Shown one piece after another: positions 49,605-57,670 of a stretch of 64,000 nucleotides of DNA. The DNA lies in contig CAYHCE010000013.1 of the NCBI GenBank assembly GCA_964355015.1, positions 17,505-81,504 of the forward strand, given 5' to 3'. Source of the stretch: CAYHCE01 sp964355015 (lineage in GTDB: Bacteria; Cyanobacteriota; Cyanobacteriia; PCC-6307; Cyanobiaceae). The position numbers and the translations under genes were made by a program. The first letter of the stretch is position 1. The number at the start of each line of letters is the position of its first letter. The notes beneath the pieces were generated by a model. The model was given only the letters and a program-made list of their open reading frames with translations, did not search any database and had not been told where the DNA came from.

Positions 49605-50318
49605 TCAGCCGGCGGGGGTGATGCGGGTGCCGATCGGGTCGCCGGCGACGGCCAGGCCGATGTTGCCGGGTCCGAACAGGTCGAAGACCACGATCGGAAT
49701 GGCGTTGTCCTTGCAGAGCGCGATGGCGGTGCTGTCCATCACGGCCAGCTCGCCGCTGAGCACGTCCTGGAAGGTGAGGCTCTCGTAGCGGACGGCATCG
49801 TGATGCCGCGCCGGATCCTTGTCGTAGACGCCATCCACCTTGGTCGCCTTGAGAACCACATCGGCATTGATCTCGGCGGCCCGCAAGGCTGCGGTGGTGT
49901 CAGTGGTGAAGAAGGGGTTGCCGCAGCCGGCGCCGAACACCACGACGCGGCCCTTCTCGAGGTGACGGATGGCGCGGCGGCGGATGTAGGGCTCGGCGAT
50001 CTCCTGCATGTCGATCGCGGTCTGTACCCGGGTCGCCACACCGACCCGCTCCAGTGCGTCCTGCAGGGTGATGGCGTTCATCACCGTGGCCAGCATGCCG
50101 ACGTAGTCGGCCGTGGCCCGATCCATGCCGGCTGAGGAGCCCTTGAGGCCGCGAAAGATATTGCCGCCGCCGACCACGATCGCCAGTTCGGTGCCGCCAG
50201 CCACCACCGCGGCCACGTCATCGGCGATCGCCTTGACGATGGCGGGATCGATGCCGTAACCCTGCTCACCCATCAGCGCCTCGCCGCTGAGCTTGAGCAG
50301 AACGCGCCGGTAGGCCAT
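49605..50318 (-). CDS. pyrH: UMP kinase
   Basis: A 237-residue amino-acid-kinase fold enzyme making UDP from UMP: RVLLKLSGEALMGEQGYGIDP at the start, AIVVGGGNIFRG, MDRATADYVGMLATVMNAI, GCGNPFFTTDTTAALRAAE and LKATKVDGVYDKDPARH. All blocks are complete. It lies directly upstream of frr. Confidence 0.97.
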   Translation of the reverse strand: MAYRRVLLKLSGEALMGEQGYGIDPAIVKAIADDVAAVVAGGTELAIVVGGGNIFRGLKGSSAGMDRATADYVGMLATVMNAITLQDALERVGVATRVQTAIDMQEIAEPYIRRRAIRHLEKGRVVVFGAGCGNPFFTTDTTAALRAAEINADVVLKATKVDGVYDKDPARHHDAVRYESLTFQDVLSGELAVMDSTAIALCKDNAIPIVVFDLFGPGNIGLAVAGDPIGTRITPAG

Positions 50319-50397
50319 CGGAATTCAGCGCACGGCGAACACGGTCGGCGGAACAGTAGCAAGCAACCCCGCAGCCGACCGCCCCTGGCTCGCAGGC

Positions 50398-51093
50398 TCA
50401 GAACTCGATGCCTGCCTGGGCCTTCACCCCCTGCTCTCGGAAGGGATGGCGCAGCAGCCGCATCTCGGTGACCAGGTCGGCCCGCTCCACCAGACCTGCC
50501 GGTGCGCCCCTTCCGGTGAGGGCCACGTGGGTGAGTGCAGGGCGGCGACCCAGTCCCTCCAGTACCTGCTCCAGTTCCAGATAGCCCAGCTTCAGGGCCA
50601 CGTTCACCTCGTCGAGCACCACCAGCTTGCGGCCGGGATCCTCCAGGTACTCGAGTGAGCGCTGCCAGGCCTGCTGGACCAGCTCCCGGTCGCGATCCCG
50701 GTCCTGGGTTTCCCAGGTGAACCCCTCACCCAGGGCATGCCAGGCCAGGGCGTCGCCGAACAGCTGAAGAGCCTTCGCCTCGCCGGGCTGCCACCCTCCC
50801 TTGATGAACTGCACCACCGCCACCGCCTCACCGTGGCCAAGGGTGCGCAGCACCAGCCCGAGAGCCGCGGTGGTCTTGCCCTTGCCGTCGCCCGTGAACA
50901 CCAGCACCAGACCCTTCTCCAGGGTCCGCTCCCCCAGCCGCTGCCGCTGCACCTCCAGGCGGCGCTGCATGCGTCGGCGGTAGCCGTCGGCATCGGGCTC
51001 CGGTGCCAGAACCCCACCGGGGCCGAGCTCGGCGGCCTGCCGATCGAGCGGATCGGCCGTGACGCCGGCGAGGCTGGAGTCCGTCTCGGACAT
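50398..51093 (-). CDS. cobO: Cob(I)yrinic acid a,c-diamide adenosyltransferase
   Basis: A 231-residue CobA/CobO-type enzyme adding the adenosyl group to reduced corrinoids. The P-loop is FTGDGKGKTTAALGLVLR near residue 60; AVVQFIKGGWQPGE and LVVLDEVNVALKLGYLE follow. ATG at 51093 (MSETDSSLAGV) is the best start. It and cobK show corrinoid synthesis in this organism. Confidence 0.95.
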   Translation of the reverse strand: MSETDSSLAGVTADPLDRQAAELGPGGVLAPEPDADGYRRRMQRRLEVQRQRLGERTLEKGLVLVFTGDGKGKTTAALGLVLRTLGHGEAVAVVQFIKGGWQPGEAKALQLFGDALAWHALGEGFTWETQDRDRDRELVQQAWQRSLEYLEDPGRKLVVLDEVNVALKLGYLELEQVLEGLGRRPALTHVALTGRGAPAGLVERADLVTEMRLLRHPFREQGVKAQAGIEF

Positions 51094-51202
51094 GGGGGCG
51101 GCGGGAGGGAGCGGTGTCAGCACTCTGGCGGCGCACGGATCGACCCGGCCGAAGCCAGGCGGTCCGTCATCAATGGTGTTCACGCCTTCCACTTCCACGC
51201 CT

Positions 51203-52378
51203 TCATCCACCCCGCTGCCGGGCCAGGGCCGCATCCACCGCCTGCTGCTGGTCGCGGCGGGTGATCCAGTGGTGGTAGGTGCGGGTGTGGATCGCCACAG
51301 AGTGCCCCATCATCCGGGCTGCCACGGTGTCGGGCAGCCCGATGTGGATGGTGCGCACCGCCCAGGCGTGGCGCAGATCGTAGGGGGTGAGCGGCAGTTC
51401 ATAGCGGCGGAACTGCTCGGCCACGCGGCGGCCCACCTGCTGCAGAGTGGTGCGGCGCAGATCCGTGCAGACCGGCGGCAGGGCGGCCGACGACGCGGCC
51501 AGCCTGGGCAGATCGAACCGGTCCACCCAGGCGGGCTGGAACGGCCACACCTGGTGTTCGCCGGTCTTGGTGACGGGCAGCACCCGCAGCACCCGGTCCC
51601 CCCCGGGCGCCAGGGGGGCGAAATCACAGAAGAACACCTCGTGGTTGCGCAGCCCGTAGGTGGCCATCAGGCCATAGACCAGACGCCAGCGGGGGTTGGG
51701 GATCCGCTCCGCCCAGGCGAACACCTGCTCGTCGGTCGGCAGCTGTCGGTACTGGGTCTGGTGCAGGCCGTAGCCTCCGGCACGCACGCTCCAGTCGTCG
51801 GCGAGGGGGATCTCCAGCTGACGGGCCAGGGCGGCCAGGGCGGTACCGCACTGCTGACGGCTGCGGCTGGCCGGCGCATGGCTTTCCAGCACCTGCTCGA
51901 GCACGATGGCGTCGAGCGGCCGGCCCGGCTCGACGGCGGCCAGCACCTTGCGCAGATAGGGACGGTAGGAGGCCAGCCAGGTGGTGCGTGTGCCGGCCGG
52001 ATTGCGGCGGCGGCGGGGATCGGCGAAGAAGGCCGCTTCGAAGCGCTCCAGCTGTTGTCGGGCGCCCAGCGATGGGGTTGGTGGTTGGGGCGGTGAAGCG
52101 ACCGGCGAGGCGGCCTTCCCGCCCCACTCGCTCCAGTCGAAGCGCTGCTGCTGCAGGGCCTTGAGCAGCCGCTTCAGCTCCTGCCGCGCCAGGGCCAGGC
52201 CTTCGCTGCTGGCGGCGAGTCCGAGGCTGACACGCTGCACCCGATGGCCCTCGCCGCGGCGACAGGGCAGGGGACCACGCAGAGCCAGCCGTCCTCCCCG
52301 GCGTTCCAGCCGCAGCGAGACGCCGCTGGCCGCCAGCTGGGCGTTGTGATGCTGGAGTTCGGCGTCGATCGTCTGCAA
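51203..52378 (-). CDS. Tyrosine recombinase/integrase
   Basis: A 391-residue phage-integrase-family protein. The N-terminal 200 residues are an Arp/SAM-like DNA-binding region; the catalytic domain has the first Arg in TYGLRNHEVF, box II YDLRHAWAVR (the usual H-x-x-R is Y-x-x-R), MMGHS and nucleophile Tyr in RTYHHW. No phage genes or attachment repeats are near, and neighbours are core genes, so it looks like a resident chromosomal recombinase. The DNA target is unknown. Confidence 0.85.
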   Translation of the reverse strand: MQTIDAELQHHNAQLAASGVSLRLERRGGRLALRGPLPCRRGEGHRVQRVSLGLAASSEGLALARQELKRLLKALQQQRFDWSEWGGKAASPVASPPQPPTPSLGARQQLERFEAAFFADPRRRRNPAGTRTTWLASYRPYLRKVLAAVEPGRPLDAIVLEQVLESHAPASRSRQQCGTALAALARQLEIPLADDWSVRAGGYGLHQTQYRQLPTDEQVFAWAERIPNPRWRLVYGLMATYGLRNHEVFFCDFAPLAPGGDRVLRVLPVTKTGEHQVWPFQPAWVDRFDLPRLAASSAALPPVCTDLRRTTLQQVGRRVAEQFRRYELPLTPYDLRHAWAVRTIHIGLPDTVAARMMGHSVAIHTRTYHHWITRRDQQQAVDAALARQRGG

Positions 52379-52498
52379 CGGTGCGCGCCGCTCTGAAGGG
52401 GGCTGGGCCGACCGACCCTATCGATCTCGGACCCGAGCGACCAGGGGTGGGGGGCAGCGTTACGCTCAGGGCCCAGATCGATTGCGGACAGACCGGGA

Positions 52499-53677
52499 AT
52501 GGCCAGGGTCGGCGTGCTGCTGCTGAACCTCGGCGGACCCGAACGGATCGAGGATGTCGGCCCGTTCCTCTACAACCTCTTCTCTGATCCTGAAATCATC
52601 CGGCTGCCGATCCCGGCCCTGCAGAAACCCCTGGCCTGGCTGATCAGCACCCTGCGCAGCAGTAAATCGAAGCGGGCCTACCGCGCCATCGGCGGGGGTT
52701 CACCGCTGCGCCGCATCACCGACCAGCAGGCCCGTGAGCTGCAGAGCGAGCTGCGTCAGCGCGGGGTGCAGGCCACCACCTACGTGGCGATGCGCTACTG
52801 GCACCCCTTCACCGAATCCGCCGTGGCCGATATCAAGGCCGACGCCATCGACGAGGTGGTGGTGTTGCCGCTCTACCCCCATTTCTCGATCAGCACCAGC
52901 GGTTCCAGCTTCCGGGAACTGCAGCGACTGCGCCAGGCCGACCCCGCCTTCAGCCGCCTGCCGATCCGCTGCATCCGCAGCTGGTATGACCATCCCGGTT
53001 ACATTCAGGCCTTGGCGGAACTGATCGCCGCCGATGTGCGGGCCTGCAGCGACCCGCCCAGCGCCCATGTCTTCTTCAGCGCCCATGGCGTGCCGAAGAG
53101 CTACGTGGAGGAGGCGGGCGATCCCTACCAGGCGGAGATCGAGGCCTGTGCCGTGCTGGTGATGGCGCGGCTGCAGCAGCTGCTGGGCCATCCCAACCCC
53201 TACACCCTGGCCTACCAGAGCCGGGTCGGACCTGTGGAATGGCTCAAGCCCTACACCGATGAGGCCCTGGTGCGGCTCGGGGTGGAAGAACAGGTCAAGG
53301 AGCTGGTGGTGGTGCCGATCAGCTTCGTGAGCGAGCACATCGAAACGCTCGAGGAGATCGACATCGAATACCGCGAGATCGCCACCGAAGCGGGTATCAC
53401 AAACTTCCGCCGGGTGCCGGCCCTGGACACCTACCCCACCTTCATCCGCGGCCTGGCCGATCTGGTGCAGCTGGCCCAGGCTGGCCCCGAGGTCAACCTC
53501 GATCAGGCCGCCACCCTGCCGACCAAGGTCAAGCTCTACCCGCAGGACAAGTGGGCCTGGGGCTGGAACAACAGTTCGGAGGTCTGGAATGGCCGCCTGG
53601 CCATGCTCGGCTTCTCCGCCTTCCTGCTGGAACTGATCAGCGGCCGCGGTCCCCTGCATGCGCTGGGCCTGCTCTAG
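52499..53677 (+). CDS. hemH: Ferrochelatase with C-terminal chlorophyll-binding-like helix
   Basis: A 392-residue protein. Residues 1-320 are ferrochelatase: LLLNLGGPERIEDVGPFLYNLF, SPLRRIT, YVAMRYWHPF, VFFSAHGVPKSYVEEAGDPY with the metal His, and SFVSEHIETLEEID. A short linker leads to a helix with E-V-W-N-G-R-L-A-M-L-G-F, the chlorophyll a/b-binding (Hlip) motif, a known cyanobacterial/plastid addition that links haem insertion to the photosynthetic membrane. ATG at 52499. It is divergent from the integrase. Confidence 0.95.
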   Translation: MARVGVLLLNLGGPERIEDVGPFLYNLFSDPEIIRLPIPALQKPLAWLISTLRSSKSKRAYRAIGGGSPLRRITDQQARELQSELRQRGVQATTYVAMRYWHPFTESAVADIKADAIDEVVVLPLYPHFSISTSGSSFRELQRLRQADPAFSRLPIRCIRSWYDHPGYIQALAELIAADVRACSDPPSAHVFFSAHGVPKSYVEEAGDPYQAEIEACAVLVMARLQQLLGHPNPYTLAYQSRVGPVEWLKPYTDEALVRLGVEEQVKELVVVPISFVSEHIETLEEIDIEYREIATEAGITNFRRVPALDTYPTFIRGLADLVQLAQAGPEVNLDQAATLPTKVKLYPQDKWAWGWNNSSEVWNGRLAMLGFSAFLLELISGRGPLHALGLL

Positions 53678-54218
53678 AAGCCCCGGTGCCGGAGCCCTGG
53701 CCGTTGTCCTGGCGGCAGGCCTGGTCGGATTCGACCGGCCTGCCGGCGCCGACGAGCGCTGGAGCCGCGGCGTCTTCCCGATCGTCAACTTCGCCGGCTA
53801 CACCAGCCACTTCGGCACCCGGATCGGCCCGGGCGGAAACAGCGAGCTGCACGCGGGCCTGGACATCGCCGCGCCTCTGGGGTCCCCGGTGCGCAGCTGG
53901 TGGGGCGGTGTGGTCAGCGAAGTGTTCCACGACAGCGGCTGCGGTGTGGGGGTGGTGATCCGCTCCGGCGACTACGAGCACATGTACTGCCATCTGGCGG
54001 GCCAGGTGAGGGGCGACACCTATTCCAGTGGCCCCCTGAGGCTGCGCACGGGGCAGCGGGTGCGGGCCGCTCAGCAGATCGCCCATGTGGGGATGAGCGG
54101 CAGGACGACGGGCCCGCACCTGCACTGGGGGATCCGCTACCGCGGCGCCTGGCTCGACCCCGGCCGCATCCTGCGGGCCATGGTGCGCAGCCGCGACGCA
54201 CGGACGGGCCGGCGCTGA
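53658..54218 (+). CDS. M23-type peptidase, exported
   Basis: A 186-residue protein with a signal peptide (GAGALAVVLAAGLVGFDRPAGA) and a compact LytM/M23 domain: H-A-G-L-D-I (H and D ligands near residue 68), VGMSGRTTGPHLHWGI with the H-x-H pair. It would cut peptidoglycan peptides or control cell-wall hydrolases in the periplasm. The ATG lies 20 bases inside the end of hemH. All zinc ligands are present. Confidence 0.85.
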   Translation: MRWACSRSPGAGALAVVLAAGLVGFDRPAGADERWSRGVFPIVNFAGYTSHFGTRIGPGGNSELHAGLDIAAPLGSPVRSWWGGVVSEVFHDSGCGVGVVIRSGDYEHMYCHLAGQVRGDTYSSGPLRLRTGQRVRAAQQIAHVGMSGRTTGPHLHWGIRYRGAWLDPGRILRAMVRSRDARTGRR

Positions 54219-54250
54219 GAAGCATCACCGAGAGGCAACACTCCAGCCGG

Positions 54251-54285
54251 CAGGTGGATCGAGCCCCTACTCTGAGATCCACCTG
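54251..54285. promoter_or_regulatory. 10-base inverted repeat before acetolactate synthase
   Basis: CAGGTGGATC (54251-54260) and GATCCACCTG (54276-54285) pair perfectly with a 15-base spacer containing TACTCT, a possible -10 box. It lies 21 bases before the likely GTG start of ilvB, so it could be an operator over the promoter or a leader hairpin. Confidence 0.4.
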
Positions 54286-54306
54286 TTGCGTGTGCAGTCC
54301 GCCACC

Positions 54307-56160
54307 GTGACCCTGACGTCCGTGACTCCAGCGGCCAAGGCCGCCGCCCCTTCCATCTCCGGACGAATCACGGGCGCCGATGCCCTGATGGACGCTCTCC
54401 ATCGCCATGGCGTCACCGATGTCTTCGGCTATCCCGGCGGCGCGATCCTGCCCATCTACGACGCACTGCACAAGGCCGAATCGCGCGGCTGGCTGAAGCA
54501 CATCCTGGTGCGCCACGAACAGGGCGGCACCCATGCGGCCGATGCCTACGCCCGGGCCACCGGCAGGGTGGGGGTTTGCTTCGGCACCTCCGGGCCCGGC
54601 GCCACCAATCTCGTCACGGGCATCGCCACGGCCCAGATGGATTCCGTGCCGATGGTGGTGATCACGGGGCAGGTGCCCCGGGCCTCGATCGGCACCGATG
54701 CCTTCCAGGAAACCGACATCTTCGGCATCACCCTGCCGATCGTGAAGCACTCCTGGGTGGTACGCGATCCCGCCGACATCGGCCGGATCGTGGCGGAGGC
54801 CTTTCTGATCGCCTCCACCGGTCGCCCGGGTCCGGTGCTGATCGATGTTCCCAAGGACGTGGGCCTCGAGGAATTCGACTACCTCCCGGTCGAGCCCGGC
54901 AGTTCGATCCCGGCGGGGTACCAGTTGCCCTCCCCGCCCCGGCCGGAGCCGATCGATCGGGCTCTCGATCTGATCCGTCAGGCCCGCCGTCCCCTCCTCT
55001 ACGTGGGAGGTGGGGCGATCAGCTCCGGCGCCCACGCTGCCGTCAGGAGCCTGGCCGAACGCTTCCGGTTCCCCGTCACCACCACCCTGATGGGCAAGGG
55101 CGCCTTCGACGAGCGCCACCCCCTGGCCGTGGGAATGCTGGGCATGCACGGCACGGCCTACGCCAATTTCGCCGTCACCGAGTGCGATCTGCTGATCGCC
55201 GTCGGAGCCCGCTTCGACGACCGTGTCACAGGGCGGCTCGACAGCTTCGCCCCCCGCGCTCAGGTGATCCACATCGACATCGACGCGGCCGAGGTGGGCA
55301 AGACCCGTGTGCCGGAGGTGCCGATCGTCGCCGACGTGAAGCTGGCCCTCGAGGCCCTGCTCGACGCCTCCAGCAGCGAGCCCGGCAGCAACCGCACCGA
55401 AGCCTGGCTGGATCGGATCGACACCTGGAAGCATCACTATCCCCTGGTGGTCCCCACGCCCGAGGGAGACATCGCCCCGCAGGAAGTGATGGTGGCCCTG
55501 CGCGAGCTGGCACCCGAGGCCTTCTACACCACTGACGTGGGGCAGCATCAGATGTGGGCCGCCCAGTTCCTCAACAATGCACCGCGCCACTGGATCAGCA
55601 GCAGCGGGCTTGGCACGATGGGGTTCGGTCTGCCGGCCGCACTCGGGGTGCAGGTGGCCTTTCCCGAGGAGCAGGTGGTCTGCGTGGCGGGTGACGCCAG
55701 CATCCTGATGAACATCCAGGAGCTGGGCACCCTTTCCCAGTACGCGCTGCCGGTGAAGGTGGTCATCATCAACAACGGCTGGCAGGGCATGGTGCGCCAG
55801 TGGCAGGAAAGCTTCTATGGCGAGCGCTACTCCGCCTCCGAGATGACGGGCGGCATGCCCGATTTCCCCCTGCTGGCCGAGGCCTTCGGCGTGAAGGGTG
55901 TGGGCATCTCCGAGCGGAGCACCTTCCGGCAGCAGCTGGCGGAAGCCCTGGCCCATCCCGGCCCGGCCCTGATCGATGTGCGGGTCCGGCGCAACGAGAA
56001 CTGCTATCCGATGGTTCCTCCCGGCGCCAGCAATGCCCAGATGGTGGGTCTGCCCAGTCACCCGGAACTCGCCATCGACACCACCCGTCAGTGCGGATCC
56101 TGCGGGGCCACCACCGAGAGTTCGCATCTGTTCTGCCCCAGTTGCGGCGCCAAGCTCTGA
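54307..56160 (+). CDS. ilvB: Acetolactate synthase large subunit with zinc-ribbon tail
   Basis: A 617-residue thiamine-diphosphate enzyme, first in branched-chain amino-acid synthesis. Blocks: GYPGGAILPIYDAL, the catalytic Glu in RHEQGGTHAADAYARATG, GPGATNLVTG, DVPKDVG, GARFDDRVTGRL and the cofactor site GDASILMN (near 462) with INNGWQGMVRQWQ. The tail has C596-x2-C599 and C610-x2-C613, a zinc-ribbon pattern absent from the classical enzyme. GTG at 54307 is preferred; TTG at 54286 is an option. Confidence 0.94.
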   Translation: MTLTSVTPAAKAAAPSISGRITGADALMDALHRHGVTDVFGYPGGAILPIYDALHKAESRGWLKHILVRHEQGGTHAADAYARATGRVGVCFGTSGPGATNLVTGIATAQMDSVPMVVITGQVPRASIGTDAFQETDIFGITLPIVKHSWVVRDPADIGRIVAEAFLIASTGRPGPVLIDVPKDVGLEEFDYLPVEPGSSIPAGYQLPSPPRPEPIDRALDLIRQARRPLLYVGGGAISSGAHAAVRSLAERFRFPVTTTLMGKGAFDERHPLAVGMLGMHGTAYANFAVTECDLLIAVGARFDDRVTGRLDSFAPRAQVIHIDIDAAEVGKTRVPEVPIVADVKLALEALLDASSSEPGSNRTEAWLDRIDTWKHHYPLVVPTPEGDIAPQEVMVALRELAPEAFYTTDVGQHQMWAAQFLNNAPRHWISSSGLGTMGFGLPAALGVQVAFPEEQVVCVAGDASILMNIQELGTLSQYALPVKVVIINNGWQGMVRQWQESFYGERYSASEMTGGMPDFPLLAEAFGVKGVGISERSTFRQQLAEALAHPGPALIDVRVRRNENCYPMVPPGASNAQMVGLPSHPELAIDTTRQCGSCGATTESSHLFCPSCGAKL

Positions 56161-56186
56161 AGATCCTGCGCCTGGGATTCGTTCTG

Positions 56187-56561
56187 GTGCTCTGTCTGGG
56201 CATCGTGATCGCGGGCGGGCCGGCAACCGCCGCCTGGGCAGCCGAGGTGCTGCAGGTGCGCAGCGGTGTGCTGCTGCAGGTGGGCGACCAGAACCGGAGT
56301 TATCCGGTGCAACTGGGCTGCATCAGTGTCGAGCCGGATGCGTCGGCGGCTGCCGCCGCCTGGCTGCGGGAACAGTTGCCGCGCAGCACCCGGGTGAACC
56401 TGCGCCCCCTGGGGACGGCGGATGGGGTGCTGCTCTCCCAGGTGCGGCTTCTTCCCGGCGGCGTGGATCTGGGCTCCGCCCTGGTGGCGGCAGGGCTGGC
56501 CTCGCGCCTGCCCGAGGCGATCGCCCCGACGGGCTGTCCACGAGCGGCCCTGCAGCCATGA
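56187..56561 (+). CDS. Exported thermonuclease-like protein
   Basis: About 124 residues from GTG at 56187: a signal peptide (LCLGIVIAGGPATAAWA) and a short SNase-like barrel (VQLGCISVEPDASAAAAAWLREQL, VNLRPLGTADGVLLSQV, LGSALVAAGLASRLPE). The catalytic Arg/Glu/Arg set of true nucleases is not clear, so it may be inactive. Positively charged residues just upstream (K-I-L-R-L) suggest that translation starts at CTG 56157, inside the ilvB stop. Confidence 0.6.
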   Translation: MLCLGIVIAGGPATAAWAAEVLQVRSGVLLQVGDQNRSYPVQLGCISVEPDASAAAAAWLREQLPRSTRVNLRPLGTADGVLLSQVRLLPGGVDLGSALVAAGLASRLPEAIAPTGCPRAALQP

Positions 56562-56785
56562 GCCTGAACCGCACCGCCAGGGGAATCGTGCTGGTGCCGA
56601 GCCTGCTGCTCGGCGGCGCCTTCCTATCGGCGGGGATCTGGCTGGGGGGCGAAGCAGCCCCCAACCGTCCGCTGGCCCTGGCCCTGGGGGGCTTCCTGCT
56701 GGCCGTGAGCCTGCTGACCCAGCTGCTGCCGGAGGCAGCGCCCGAAACCGGTGACGAGGAGAACGATCCGGGCCCGTTGCGATAG
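56558..56785 (+). CDS. Small membrane protein, two helices
   Basis: A 75-residue protein with two hydrophobic helices (IVLVPSLLLGGAFLSAGIWLGG and LALALGGFLLAVSLLTQLL) and an acidic tail. Its ATG overlaps the stop of the thermonuclease-like gene (ATGA), supporting it as real. Family not recognised. Confidence 0.6.
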   Translation: MSLNRTARGIVLVPSLLLGGAFLSAGIWLGGEAAPNRPLALALGGFLLAVSLLTQLLPEAAPETGDEENDPGPLR

Positions 56786-56796
56786 GCCCGCTCAGC

Positions 56797-57597
56797 TCAG
56801 GGCCTGGGGGGCGGTGCGGAAGGCTGGCCCGGGCCCGAAGGTTTCCCCTTTCCCGCCTGCTGCTGCACCAGTCGGAAATACTCGGGGGTGGGGAAGAAGG
56901 CGAATCGGTCTTCCTTCTGCTTGATGATCTGCTCCATCACCGCCGAAAGATCGGCGGCCTGAACCTCCAGCTTGCTGCGGTCGGGAAGGGTGGAGAGGGC
57001 CTTCTCCAGCGAGGCGTAATCGAGGAAGAACAGACCCCTCTGTCCCTGGGAGGTTTTGGTGGTGAGCAGCGGCTTGGTGAAGAACACCGGCAGGCTGAGA
57101 CCCTCGCGGATGGTCTTGTCGTCGAGGCCCTGCTTGCGGAGAAGGGTCCGGGCCTGCTCCATGTCCTTCCGTCCCGGGATCACGGGCGATTGCAGCTTGC
57201 GGTCCTTGAGGGTCTTGTTGAGTGCCGCGACCCGTTCCCAGGCCACGTTCAGCGGCAGGGGCAGCACGGCCGCCTTCATGGTGGGATTGGTCTTCAGGAA
57301 GGCGGCGAGCTCCTGATCGGCCGTGGTCCGCTCCAGGTAGAGGGGCAGCACCATCGCCTTCTCCCGCTCCAGCGGCAGGGGGACGCCCTTGGAGTCGACG
57401 AGGATGAACACCGGAATCACGGCCAGCTTCTTCAGGGCCTCCGCCTCCGGAATGGCCTGCGCGGGGCTGATCAGGGGACCGACCGTCAGCGCCACGGACG
57501 CGGCTGCGACGACGGCCGAGAGCCAGCGGGCGCAGCGACGACGGCGACGGTGTGGCTGATCATGCGGGGCGCGGGCGTGACCTGTGCTGGCCGGCAT
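56797..57597 (-). CDS. Tic22-like exported protein
   Basis: A 266-residue protein with an Arg-rich n-region, a signal peptide ending SPAQA, and the Tic22 fold: VIPVFILVDSKGVPLPLE, an ALPLPLNVAWERVAAL-like repeat, LSLPVFFTK and GLFFLDYASLEKAL. In cyanobacteria Tic22 relatives act in outer-membrane biogenesis in the periplasm/thylakoid space. ATG at 57597 is preferred. The C-terminal tail is Pro/Gly-rich. Confidence 0.85.
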   Translation of the reverse strand: MPASTGHARAPHDQPHRRRRRCARWLSAVVAAASVALTVGPLISPAQAIPEAEALKKLAVIPVFILVDSKGVPLPLEREKAMVLPLYLERTTADQELAAFLKTNPTMKAAVLPLPLNVAWERVAALNKTLKDRKLQSPVIPGRKDMEQARTLLRKQGLDDKTIREGLSLPVFFTKPLLTTKTSQGQRGLFFLDYASLEKALSTLPDRSKLEVQAADLSAVMEQIIKQKEDRFAFFPTPEYFRLVQQQAGKGKPSGPGQPSAPPPRP

Positions 57598-57670
57598 GCA
57601 TCCCTGTGCGAGGAGCCGAACTGTAGGAACGACGCTCCACCTAATCTCTCGGGGCTGGACGGTACGGTGC

